From positions 2,888,001 through 2,952,000 of the forward strand of contig CP119325.1 of the NCBI GenBank assembly GCA_029202525.1: 64,000 nt of DNA, written 5' to 3'. Shown in pieces: positions 7,615 to 16,500 of the stretch. Each line of letters begins with the position of its first letter. The first letter of the stretch is position 1. This DNA is from Candidatus Pseudomonas phytovorans (GTDB lineage Bacteria; Pseudomonadota; Gammaproteobacteria; Pseudomonadales; Pseudomonadaceae). A program made the translations under genes and the position numbers. Under the pieces are notes generated by a model that did no database searches, was not told where the DNA came from, and was given only the letters and a program-made list of their open reading frames with translations.

Positions 7615-9663
7615 TTAAAAGTAGGTGGTTACCCCAACAAAATACGCCCGACCGGGCACGTAAAAGGTGGTCGAGTCATCACGCGGGTCTTCATCCAGCA
7701 AGTTCTGCACGCCAGCGTTCACGGTTAACCAGTTGGTGGCCGCCCAGTTTCCGGTCAGATCATAGGTGGTGTAAGACTTGACGAAGTCTGTGCCTAGTCC
7801 GCGTTGCTTGCCCACATGCTGAGCCGAAAGCTCGGTACCGATCCGGTCGCTGATCTGCCAATCAATGGCGCTGAACAACGAGAGCTTCGGCGAACTGATC
7901 AGGTCTTCACCGGTCGACAGGTTGCGGCTTTCGAGCATGTAGGTTGCGTTGGTGCGCCAGCTGGCATTCTCCCACAACGGCACCTTGGTGCTGCCTTCCC
8001 AGCCGCGGGTGCGGGCTTTGTCCGCATTCTCCAGCATGGTCCACCAGCGGCCCTCGAAGTACCCCAGAGGTGCATATTCAATTTTGTCTTTGAAGTCGGT
8101 ATGGAAGTAGGTGAGGCTGGCCTCCCAGCCGTCGTGGTCGAACGAAACGCCGATTTCCTTGTTGGTACTGATTTCCGGGCGCAGGTTCGGGTTGCCTGCC
8201 ATCCAGCAACTACCGGTAACGTAGCCAAGCGGGCGCAGAGAGGTACAGCCGCGACCGCCAGAGTTGGTCGCTGCGCCCGCACTGCCTTCTTTCAAGCTGG
8301 GGGCCCGGAACCCGCGCGATACTCCACCGCGTACTGTCCAGTCTGGGTGAGGGTGATAGACCACATAAGCGCGTGGGCTATTGTGGTTGCCGTATTCATC
8401 GCTGTGGTCGAAGCGATTGCCCAGTGTCAGCGACAGGTTATCGAGCAGGAACAATTCATCCTCGACGAACAGCGCGGAATAGTCACCTTCAAGGTCCGAC
8501 CCTCCCACTGCCGCACCTTGGTAATCCACGGGCACCGTGCCCAGCGTGTCAGTGTTGGTCAGCTGTTCTCGTTTCCACTGGCCGCCCACGGTCAGGCGCT
8601 GGTTGACCAACAGTTCGAACGGGATATTCAGGCTGCCTTCGACAATTTTTTCTTCCGAGTTGGCCTTGCCCTCGCCAATGTCATTGTCGAATTTATTCAA
8701 GTAAGCGTCGATACGCGAGGTCCCAAAGCCCCAGTCGCCATGGTGAGAGACCACGAAACTGTCGCGCGTCAGGCGCCCGGCGCCGAACGCTTCACCTACG
8801 GTATCCCCCCAGTCACCGAACGTTTTCTTTGACGACCACGAACGCTCCACGCCGTGGATGGCCTCGAAGGACAATTCATGGTTGTCATTGATTTGCCAAT
8901 TGAGCAAAGCGTTGACGCTGTGGTCTTTGGCGCCGCCGGCGCCGTCGTTGTAAACGAAGTCACCCATTGCGTCGAGGCGAGGGGTGGCCTCGTCGGCAGC
9001 GCGTCGGGTGACATTGGCGCCCAGGCGCAGGCCGATGGCGTTAGTGACAGGGCCAGACAAGTTGACGCTGGTTTGGTTGGTCTGCCCACGGTCGGAGTCT
9101 TCCGGCATCGTGGTGTTTACGTTGAGCGACCCACTCCACTCACGGGATACCTTGCGGGTAATGATATTGATGACGCCGCCCATGGCGTCTGAGCCATACA
9201 GCGAAGACATCGGCCCGCGCACGATTTCGATCCGCTCAATCATGTTCGGCGAGATCCAGTTGATGTCCTGGCGACCCAGATCACGGCGGTAATTAGTGTC
9301 GGCGGAGCTACCGATGCGTTTCCCGTCCACCAATATCAAGGTGTATTTGTCGTCAAGGCCTCGTAGCTTGATCTTCGACTGCTCGCCCACCGGGCCGTAA
9401 CCGCCTGTCACCCCGGGGATGCGGCGCAGGAGGGTGTTGAGGTCGTAGACAGGCTGGCGTTCGATCTCTTCCCGCGTGATGACGCTGACACTGGCTGGCG
9501 CATCTCGTACATCCGTACCGCGCCCTGTGGCGGTGACGAATGAGGCTTGCAGTTCTGTGGCGGGAAGCGGCTCGAGCTCGAGGGGTTCCTCGGCATGGGC
9601 TGCAGCCGCGGCAAGCAATCCAACGGTGAGCAGGGCGCGGGCGGAAGGAGGGCATGGCAGCAT
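7615..9663 (-). CDS. TonB-dependent receptor, FepA/CirA-like
   Basis: This 682-residue outer-membrane receptor begins with a signal peptide ending AAAAHA. The plug domain has VTATGRGTDVRDAPASVSV and the conserved IERIEIVRGPMSSLYGSDAMGGVINI. The beta-barrel follows, with the family motif GVSRGFRAPSLKEGS and a C-terminal aromatic YF. The length and plug sequence fit catecholate siderophore or colicin-I type receptors. The actual ligand cannot be told from sequence. A pair of cysteines, in GRGCTSL and TGSCWM, may form a loop disulfide. The gene stands alone; an AT-rich upstream region holds a perfect 6-bp palindromic motif. No clear Fur box was seen. Confidence 0.9.
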   Translation of the reverse strand: MLPCPPSARALLTVGLLAAAAAHAEEPLELEPLPATELQASFVTATGRGTDVRDAPASVSVITREEIERQPVYDLNTLLRRIPGVTGGYGPVGEQSKIKLRGLDDKYTLILVDGKRIGSSADTNYRRDLGRQDINWISPNMIERIEIVRGPMSSLYGSDAMGGVINIITRKVSREWSGSLNVNTTMPEDSDRGQTNQTSVNLSGPVTNAIGLRLGANVTRRAADEATPRLDAMGDFVYNDGAGGAKDHSVNALLNWQINDNHELSFEAIHGVERSWSSKKTFGDWGDTVGEAFGAGRLTRDSFVVSHHGDWGFGTSRIDAYLNKFDNDIGEGKANSEEKIVEGSLNIPFELLVNQRLTVGGQWKREQLTNTDTLGTVPVDYQGAAVGGSDLEGDYSALFVEDELFLLDNLSLTLGNRFDHSDEYGNHNSPRAYVVYHPHPDWTVRGGVSRGFRAPSLKEGSAGAATNSGGRGCTSLRPLGYVTGSCWMAGNPNLRPEISTNKEIGVSFDHDGWEASLTYFHTDFKDKIEYAPLGYFEGRWWTMLENADKARTRGWEGSTKVPLWENASWRTNATYMLESRNLSTGEDLISSPKLSLFSAIDWQISDRIGTELSAQHVGKQRGLGTDFVKSYTTYDLTGNWAATNWLTVNAGVQNLLDEDPRDDSTTFYVPGRAYFVGVTTYF

Positions 9664-9744
9664 TGCGTAACAGTCCTTGTCGATCGGTAGGGTTGAAATC
9701 GAGGCGGGACGTTAACGCAAATAAGAAGCATTTGGAATAAAATG

Positions 9745-9760
9745 TGTAAAATAATTTACA
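9745..9760. promoter_or_regulatory. Palindromic operator candidate upstream of TonB receptor
   Basis: TGTAAA-ATAA-TTTACA is a perfect inverted repeat in an AT-rich stretch 82-97 bp upstream of the receptor start at 9663. Its position fits a regulator site or a core promoter element. It does not match the Fur consensus, and I cannot name the regulator. Confidence 0.4.
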
Positions 9761-9930
9761 TAAAACTGACAAATAATTTACTCAGTGGGCAGACAGGCGT
9801 TCAGGATCGGTATCGAGCCGCTGATGCGGCCGTGAGCCTGCACCTGCACATGCGCTGGTAAGGAGTGCGCCAAAGCTGATTGGCGCAGCTACAAGGATCT
9901 AGTCGCTGTCGCTGGCCCAGTACCAATCAC

Positions 9931-10061
9931 TGTGGGAGCTGGCTTGCCTGCGATCGGCGGCGCAGCCGTCGTAAATCCTGAGTCCGTGAGTTGCCTGCTA
10001 CACCGTGGATACTGATTTTACGACGGCTGCGCCGCCGATCGCAGGCAAGCCAGCTCCCACA
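9931..10061. repeat. Paired REP element, 45-bp inverted arms
   Basis: The arm at 9931-9975, starting TGTGGGAGCTGGCTTGCC, is repeated as its exact reverse complement at 10017-10061, with a 41-bp centre. The GTGGGAGC.GG core is typical of Pseudomonas REP palindromes. Such pairs are scattered in intergenic DNA and are thought to be mobilised by RayT (REP-associated tyrosine) transposases; none is visible here. Confidence 0.85.
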
Positions 10062-10080
10062 GGGATCGCATCAGGGCTTA

Positions 10081-10370
10081 CAGGTGTTTGCCATAAGATA
10101 TGCAGCGCCTGTGAGATCGAGCGCCGCCCGCGCGGCGCATCGCGAGCTGCGCTCGCTCCCACGTTTGTTTCTGGCCAGTAACGCCTGTCACAGGCGCGCG
10201 CGACCGCCTGGTTCATACGGCGCGGTATCGAGACATGCGCCAAGGGTTCGCGCACAAATATCACAGGCTAAATTGGCCAGAAACAAACGTGGGAGCGAGC
10301 GCAGCTCGCGATGCGCCGCGCGGGCGGCGCTCGATCTCACAGGCGCTGCTTATCTTGTGGCGAACACCTG
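10081..10370. repeat. Very long inverted repeat, 97-bp arms
   Basis: The arm 10081-10177 and the arm 10274-10370 are reverse complements with only three mismatches, all in the outer 21 bases; the inner 76 bases match exactly. A 96-bp centre (10178-10273) separates them. The arms are GC-rich, include GATCGAGCGCCGCCCGCGCG and end TTTGTTTCTGGCCA. No gene is encoded. Near-identity of the arms suggests recent formation or active correction. It lies 19 bp after another paired REP, making a compound structure of about 440 bp. Confidence 0.9.
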
Positions 10371-10842
10371 GCAACCCTGCTGCGGATCGAGCAGCGGAAT
10401 GAGGGCACCGCGTTTTTCTTTGATTCGATCCGCTGCCTTAGCCATTTTCTTCACTTGTGAATGAAAATCTTCAGATTCGCCAGAAGGCCTGATTTTTTCT
10501 TCAGTCTGTTGTCGCACAACGGCTAAATACCGCTGAAACAGCGGTGTTCGTGAGCCGTCGCTGGCACTGCTTGGCCGGATGCTGTCGGTGCGGAGGATTT
10601 GCGAATTGGCAGGGCAGCGTCAGTTTGATGCTGAGCGATAATTTCGATGCCATCCCGTTTCGCCATGATGCGGTCGTTTAGCGAAATGACAGGGCGTGCA
10701 AGCAAGGAACTTTAACCCATGCGTTCGCTCAATTACGCACTGCTTTGCCAGTGAACGCTGCGCCTTGTGCCAGCCTACTAACTGAATTGAGCGGTTCCCG
10801 AAGTCGCCCCCAGGAGGCTTTACGTTGAGCACAGGAAGTCAC
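10371..10842. pseudogene. Intergenic segment with a possible LuxR-regulator fragment (minus strand)
   Basis: No intact gene is supported. On the minus strand about 10640-10705 encodes ARPVISLNDRIMAKRDGIEIIA, which resembles the ERPALPAADRIMVQRQGIEDIA segment of the LuxR-type regulator at 12329-13156. The similarity covers only about 22 residues and then the frame loses resemblance. It may be a scrap of a paralogue, or coincidence. The 3' side of the segment carries the promoter of the lipoprotein gene starting at 10843. Confidence 0.3.
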
Positions 10843-11376
10843 ATGAAAAAAATGCTGTTGGGTGCGTGTTTACTGTCACTGGCCGGTTGTGCCAGTTCGC
10901 CCGATCCTTTTGCCCAGGCCAGCCCTGGCTGCAAAACGGAAACAGTGCAGGTGAATGGGAAGCCTGTTACCACCGAGTTCTGCATCAAATCCATCGTTCT
11001 CAAGCCTTCCGACTACCGAGTCACGGTCAACGATCAGGCGTTGTTCACAGGTACCGGCTTCAAGCGGGTTGATTACACCAAAACCCTCAAGGAAGGCGAG
11101 ACGAGAGTCGCCTGCGACGGGATAGTCGATATACAGAAGCTCCACGGTAGCAAGTTGACATTGAGCGAGTTGCCCCCTGAGTTGGTGACAGGTTGCCGTA
11201 TTACCGCCGACGCAGCCGGCCACGCCCAGCCCTTCGTGAAGGACGTCGCTTGCGATGAAGTGTTCTACAAGGCGATGTATCCGTTGCTGGGCCCGATGCT
11301 GCCGGTTGAAGTGGCCCGCCAATGCACAGTGACGGTGGGTGATCAGACGGTGTTCGACCAGCGTTTCAAGTTCTGA
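10843..11376 (+). CDS. Hypothetical lipoprotein
   Basis: This 177-residue protein starts MKKMLLGACLLSLAGCASS, a clear type II signal peptide with lipobox LAGC, so it should be anchored to a periplasmic membrane face. The mature part has four further cysteines (GCKTE, TEFCIKS, RVACDG, TGCRI and later CDEV, QCTV), suggesting disulfide bonds. I do not recognise a family. ATG at 10843 is preferred over TTG at 10825 because GGAAG sits 7 bases upstream and it gives a compact signal peptide. The gene stands alone. Confidence 0.75.
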   Translation: MKKMLLGACLLSLAGCASSPDPFAQASPGCKTETVQVNGKPVTTEFCIKSIVLKPSDYRVTVNDQALFTGTGFKRVDYTKTLKEGETRVACDGIVDIQKLHGSKLTLSELPPELVTGCRITADAAGHAQPFVKDVACDEVFYKAMYPLLGPMLPVEVARQCTVTVGDQTVFDQRFKF

Positions 11377-11481
11377 AAAACAACGCTAACGTTGGGTCTG
11401 TTTGCGCTGGCTGCTGAGTATTTTTTAGCAAGGGCGGGGTTGATGTACGCACAGTGGTAGCGCAGTGTCGATGGCCCCGCT

Positions 11482-11931
11482 TCAATCGATCAACCGCTTC
11501 TCCATCGGCTGATAGACCAGCCCGGCGAACTCGCCCACTTCCCCCGCCAGCGCAAATCCGTAGCGTTGATAAGCTGCCACCGACGACAACGACGCTCTGA
11601 CTGTCACCACATTGCCCCTGGCCTGCTGCAGCGCAGCGTCTACCAGGTACTTGCCGATACCCTGGCGTTGCCAACCCGGCGCAACGAACAGCATGGCCAC
11701 GTGGCTCCCTTCCTTGAGTTCGATCAGCCCAGTCAGGGATCCCTCTACAACGCACACCAGCATCAAGTTGTCGCCGGTCATTCGTTCGGCGAAGGCCTGC
11801 GGTGCTGCTACCTTGCTGAACGTTTCCACGCCTTGGGGCGACAGTGATGGCGCTACCGCCAACATGAATGCCTCCAGGCACAGGGCACTGGCGCTGTGGC
11901 AATCGTTGTGGGTCATCGTGCGTAACTGCAT
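11482..11931 (-). CDS. GNAT-family N-acetyltransferase
   Basis: This 149-residue protein starts MQLRTMTHNDCHSA. The acetyl-CoA binding motif A is VAMLFVAPGWQRQGIGKYLVDAAL, with the Q/RxxGxG/A core as QRQGIG, followed by a YQRYGF segment typical of motif B. It should transfer an acetyl group to an amine, but the substrate is unknown. A longer frame exists to 11985, but the ATG at 11931 gives the usual GNAT start. It is monocistronic, lying between a convergent lipoprotein gene and a small membrane protein gene. Confidence 0.85.
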   Translation of the reverse strand: MQLRTMTHNDCHSASALCLEAFMLAVAPSLSPQGVETFSKVAAPQAFAERMTGDNLMLVCVVEGSLTGLIELKEGSHVAMLFVAPGWQRQGIGKYLVDAALQQARGNVVTVRASLSSVAAYQRYGFALAGEVGEFAGLVYQPMEKRLID

Positions 11932-12000
11932 GGTCGTCTTCCGTGACTTGAGTAGCGTGGCCTCTGCAGCCTGTTCAGCAAACATCGGTGCAGTGGCTTG

Positions 12001-12180
12001 TTAGCGCTGGGCTTTCTGCCGTTGGTAGCGCTGGAAGCGGGCAACGATGATTTGCACGACAAACGCCACCAGGCAAAGGAGGCCGATTTTCCAGCTACCT
12101 TCCAGGCCGTAATGCTCGGCTATCGTCCCCGTAATGAGCACGCTAAAGAAGATGGCAACAGGCAGGATCAATTTGTTCAT
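12001..12180 (-). CDS. Small two-helix membrane protein, 59 aa
   Basis: The minus strand encodes MNKLILPVAIFFSVLITGTI, a short polar turn containing EHYGLEGSWK, a second hydrophobic stretch IGLLCLVAFVVQIIV, and a basic tail ending RYQRQKAQR. Two transmembrane helices with a positive cytoplasmic C-terminus are predicted by eye. The composition and clean start and stop make it a plausible gene despite its size. No family is recognised and the function is unknown. Confidence 0.6.
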   Translation of the reverse strand: MNKLILPVAIFFSVLITGTIAEHYGLEGSWKIGLLCLVAFVVQIIVARFQRYQRQKAQR

Positions 12181-12328
12181 CGGGTCTTCCAGTACGCTGC
12201 AAATAGCTTGGTGAGTATGAGCGCGGGATCATAGCAAATCTGCTTCCAGCCTCGTCGCCGAACACTTGCGAGTTGTTCATCGCCACGCCTGTGCCCGAGG
12301 TTCAGCAGCATTTGGACCGAGCTTGCTG

Positions 12329-13156
12329 TCAGTGAACCTGTCTCGCCCCCTTGCGCTGAGTCGCCAACGCCAACAACTCGCGTTGGCCGGAAATCCCCAG
12401 CTTGCGATACAGCCGTTTGATGTACGTGGCCGCACTCGACAGCTGAATGCCCATGCCCGCGCTGATGGCCTCGACCTCGCAGCCGGCCAGCATCAGTTGC
12501 AGTAGCTCGCGGTCGCGCCGGGTCAGTTCCGGGTACAGGCTGATAACCCGTTCACTGAGCAGGGCCGGCATTTCATTTGCTTCGAGGTAGGCGCGGTAGT
12601 GCAGTCGGGAGAGTTGTACGATCAGCGGGGCGGCTGTTTCGATGACATTGATTTCGTTGGCAGAGAAGCGGCCGTGTTCACGGCCTCGGTATAAATTCAC
12701 CGATAGCCAGCGGTTGCCCTCGCACTGGGTCAGCAAGGCGACACGTTCGGTGATTTGCGGCAGCTCGTAGCAGATGCGGCGGTAGTCGCGGTGAGCAATG
12801 TCTTCGATGCCTTGGCGTTGCACCATGATGCGGTCGGCTGCGGGCAGTGCAGGGCGCTCGGTCATCGCCTGTTGGTTGCCGTCCATGCTGTAGAAGCGTT
12901 CGGCGTAGTTGCTGGAGATTCTGGGCAGCTCAAGCATGCGTGCGCGGTCGGCGAAGGAAATGATCTGCGGGCTGCGGTTGGGGCCGTAGGCGAAGAGGGT
13001 GCATTGGGCCAAGGGCACCTGGGCGCTGACCAGTTTCAGCATGTCGGCGGCCAGCAGCTTGCCGTGGCTTTCGCGGCTGCGGGAAAGCAGGGTGGCGGTT
13101 TGCTCGATGGGCAGGTGGAAGTGGGTAGTGGAAGGGCGTAATGGCCAGAATTCCAT
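12329..13156 (-). CDS. LuxR-type transcriptional regulator
   Basis: This 275-residue protein has a C-terminal LuxR/GerE helix-turn-helix: LTRRDRELLQLMLAGC, then IQLSSAATYIKRLYRKLGI at about 240-260. The N-terminal 200 residues have no recognisable autoinducer-binding or PAS signature; the DRIMVQRQGIEDIA segment may be part of a ligand or sensor domain. ATG at 13156 is chosen because GGGGAG lies 10 bases upstream. It is a solo regulator with no adjacent synthase. A similar short fragment occurs at about 10640-10705. Confidence 0.85.
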   Translation of the reverse strand: MEFWPLRPSTTHFHLPIEQTATLLSRSRESHGKLLAADMLKLVSAQVPLAQCTLFAYGPNRSPQIISFADRARMLELPRISSNYAERFYSMDGNQQAMTERPALPAADRIMVQRQGIEDIAHRDYRRICYELPQITERVALLTQCEGNRWLSVNLYRGREHGRFSANEINVIETAAPLIVQLSRLHYRAYLEANEMPALLSERVISLYPELTRRDRELLQLMLAGCEVEAISAGMGIQLSSAATYIKRLYRKLGISGQRELLALATQRKGARQVH

Positions 13157-13318
13157 GCTGCTACTCCCCGGGGGCAAGGCAGGATTTATTGTTTTAGGTG
13201 GCCACTGGAAGGTGGCCTGCCGGGCAGGATAACCAATTTGCCAGCTTGGCGCGTAGCCGTGCCCCGGCCGTAAACAGTATTCTGGGAATACACACCTTTT
13301 TCAGCAAGGAACGAACAG

Positions 13319-13516
13319 ATGCCTCAACCACCGGATGGAATGCCGATTTACCGGGTGCTAACGGGCCCCGATGACGCTTCTTTTTGCCATAGGGTCAGTG
13401 ATGCCTTGAAGCTGGGGTACCAACTTCATGGCGGGCCTGCACTCACGTTCAATGGCAAAGATGTGATCGTAGCGCAGGCTGTGACCTGGCCTGGGGCACA
13501 GGTAGCTTCGGCTTGA
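13319..13516 (+). CDS. DUF1737 family protein
   Basis: This 65-residue protein carries MPIYRVLTGPDDASFCHRVSD and LGYQLHGGPALTFNG, the signature of DUF1737, a small domain of unknown function. AAGGAA eight bases upstream supports ATG at 13319. It is followed by a strong hairpin shared with the convergent autotransporter gene. Confidence 0.85.
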   Translation: MPQPPDGMPIYRVLTGPDDASFCHRVSDALKLGYQLHGGPALTFNGKDVIVAQAVTWPGAQVASA

Positions 13517-13522
13517 ACCCGG

Positions 13523-13559
13523 TCCGGGCCTTCTGCTGGCATCCAGCATCAGGCCCGGA
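13523..13559. terminator. Bidirectional terminator hairpin
   Basis: TCCGGGCCT at 13523-13531 pairs with AGGCCCGGA at 13551-13559, with an inner stem GCTGG/CCAGC. It sits 6 bp after the DUF1737 stop and 9 bp before the autotransporter stop, so it can end transcription from both sides. Confidence 0.7.
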
Positions 13560-13567
13560 TAAGAGGC

Positions 13568-16500
13568 TTAGAAGCGCACCGTAACCCCCGCATTCACCGA
13601 GTGGAAGCGGGCATCTGAACCAAACTGGCCCTGGTACGACAGCCCCACTTCAGTCTGGCGGTTCAGTTGTACTTTCGCGCCCACTTCGGTCATTGCCACG
13701 TTACGCGTCTGGGCGATGCCCTGCACCGCGAAGTCCGGCCCCCCTGCAAACGCCTGGGTGCTGCTTGGGTCCAGATCCCCATAGGCGCGGCGCCAGCCCA
13801 GCGAGCCGTAGAACTGAGTGTCGTGGTCGGCCACGCGGGTGCGCGTCGAGGCGCGCATGCCCACGGTCGAGAACCAGGTGTCCTGCTTCTCGCTGGACAC
13901 GCCCAGCGCTGCGGCATCGCCTTTTTCATGGAAGCTGTCGGCGTCGTACTTCACGTACGACACGCCCACGAACGGCTCCAGCGCCACCGCGCCCAGGCCG
14001 ATGCGGTAAGCCGCTTCGCCACTGGCCTGCAGGGTGTTGGCGTCGCGCTTGCCCTTCAGATGGTCGTTGAACCCGGCAAAGGCCACGTTGCGTTTGCTGT
14101 CCAGCTTGTGCCAGGTGTAGCCGACATCCGCGCTCAGGCGCAGGGCATCAAGCTGGGCGCCGGTGTACAGGCCCAGGTGGTAGTTGTCGCTGTGGCCCTT
14201 GGCATCGCGGTCGTCGGCGTCGAACTTGGTGCGGCTGTAGCCGCCGTACACGCCGGCCCGCCAGTCCGGGTTGATGCTGCCGTCGGCACCGATCAGCACA
14301 CCGCCGGTGCGCTGGTGCAAACCGCTAGAGCCGTTATTGCCGTCCAGTTTCGACCAGTTACCGAAGGTTTGCGCCCAGGCGCCGCCCTGCGCTTCAGGGG
14401 TGGTTGGCATCAGGTTCGACGCACCCAGTGGCATGCGCACTCTGCTGCTGTCGAACAGGTCGCGCAGGCGGGTGCCCAGCACGCCGGACACCACCTGGCT
14501 GTTGGCGATCAGCGCGGTGCCGGTGCTGGCGTGGTAGTCGCCGGAGAGCTGGTCGATGGCATCGCGGGCGCTGTCGGCATCCAGCACCAGCAAGTTGTTG
14601 TACAGGCGCAGGGGTTCGCCGCTTTGCTGCAGTACGCTTAGCGCGCCTGCGGTGTTCCACTGGTTTTCAGTAAGTGCCACGGTCTGGAAGATGCCTGGGG
14701 TGCCTGGCCCGCCCGTTTCTGGCGGCTGCACCGGTGGTTGTACCGGGGGCTGAACGGGTGGCTCGACAGGTGGCTGTACGGGCGGCTCAACCGGTGGCTC
14801 TACCGGAGGCTGTACGGGTGGCTCTACCGGTGGTTCGACAGGCGGCTCGACCGGTGGCTCAACGGGTGGCTCTACAGGTGGTTCCACCGGCGGCTCAACA
14901 GGTGGCGTGGTCTTCTGCGCAATGGTCAGGTTCAGCTCATTGGCCGTGCGCTGCAGGCTGACGTTGAGAAACGCCGAGTTGGTGAAAGCCTCGGCATAGG
15001 CAGTACCTGCCGCAGCGCCGTCCACCACACCGCCCTGGGCGGCCAGCAGTGTGTAGGTTTGCCCGGTCTGGTAGCTTTGCGCGTCGTTGAGGGTGGTGAC
15101 ATCGACCCGCGTGCCACGCAGGGTCGCGGTGCCGCTGACGTTGACGCGGTCCGAGCCGCCATCCCCTGCGATATCGGCGGCGTAACGCGAGCCGGCTGCC
15201 ATCTCCAGGTCGCCGTTGATCGACAGGGTGCCCAGCGCGCCTTCACCCGGCGACAGGGTACCGCCCGAGGCAACCTGGGTGCTGCCGACCTGGCCGACAC
15301 CGGCCAGCACACCGCCGTCCAGTACCTGAGCGCGGTTGCTGTAGTTACCGGTGCTGTCGGTATGGCCGACGGTGCCGTTGACCACCAGCGTGCCGTTACC
15401 GATGCTCAGCAGCGAGGTGCCACGGGGGTTGGTCTGGTCGACGTCGCCGGCAAGCACCAGGCGCCCGCCACGCACTACGGTGCTGCCAGACATCCCGGTA
15501 AGGTCGCCGCTCAGGGTGGTGTTACCGCTGAAAGAATACACCCGGCCCGCTCCGCTGATGCTGTTGCTCAGGTTCAGGTCGCCATCGGTGTGGTTGAAGG
15601 CCAGCGCGCCGCTGCCGGCACCGAAGCGGACGGCCGTTTGCGGGTCGAGGCGGCCGGCAGCCTGTGCGGAGCTGGCGGTGAGGGCATCGATATCGGTGCG
15701 GCTGTCGTCCCTCACCACGCCGCCACCGATGCTGAGGGTGCCACGTGCGGCGGAGTTGATGCTGGTCAGCACGCTGATGTCGATACCGTCGGTGCTGCTC
15801 AGCTCGGCGCCGTTGGCCAACACCAGGTTGGTGCTGTTGGTGGTCGTACCCAAGGTCAGTGCGCGCGTTGCCAGGCGCGTGCCTTCGCCGGATACGCTCA
15901 CCACGGTGTTGCGGCCAAGGTTGGCCGAACCCAGCTCCATCGAATCGCTGGTCAGCACCGCGCCATTGCTCAGGCTGAGGTCGTTGCGGTTGCGGAACGT
16001 GCCGGTGTTGTCCCAGCGCGTGTTGGCCCCGGACAGGTCGCTGATCGAATTGATGGCCACGCGTTCGCTGGCAAGTTGCCCGCCATCTTTCAGTGTGATG
16101 CGCGAATCGTAAAGGAACGTGCCACCGGCGGTGACGTTCACGGCATCTACTTTCGAACCGGCGCCGCTGACCACCAGGTTTGCCCGGGACAGGGCATTGC
16201 CTGTGTTGCCGTTGTCGCTCAACTGAAGGTCGCGCACCAACACTTGCCCGCCGTCGAGTACGTTAAGCGTGCCCTGGCCAGCGCCGCCGACGACAATGGT
16301 ATTGCCCAGCACGGCAGTGGTGCGCGGTACCACCCAGCGTGAACCGGGGCCCTGGACCGAGACCGTGGCCATGGCCGTACTGGCTTCGTTGTTGGTCTGC
16401 GACCCACCGATCCGCCCACCTTTGCTGGTGAGTTCGGCGCCATTGTTGATGGTCAGGCTGGCGGGGATGCCATCGCTGGGGCGTAGCGACACCGTGCCGT

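Noticed and set aside
9664..9800. Fur box upstream of the TonB receptor
   Set aside because: The region is AT-rich but no GATAAT-type triple repeat was found.
14721..14906. Tandem repeats mistaken for a CRISPR or minisatellite
   Set aside because: The units are in frame, encode PPVEPP/PPVQPP and have no spacers, so they are a protein repeat.
14738..16342. 534-codon plus-strand open frame
   Set aside because: It lies wholly antisense to the autotransporter and is rich in Gly/Arg/Ala, as expected from the GC-rich reverse strand of a repeat-rich gene.
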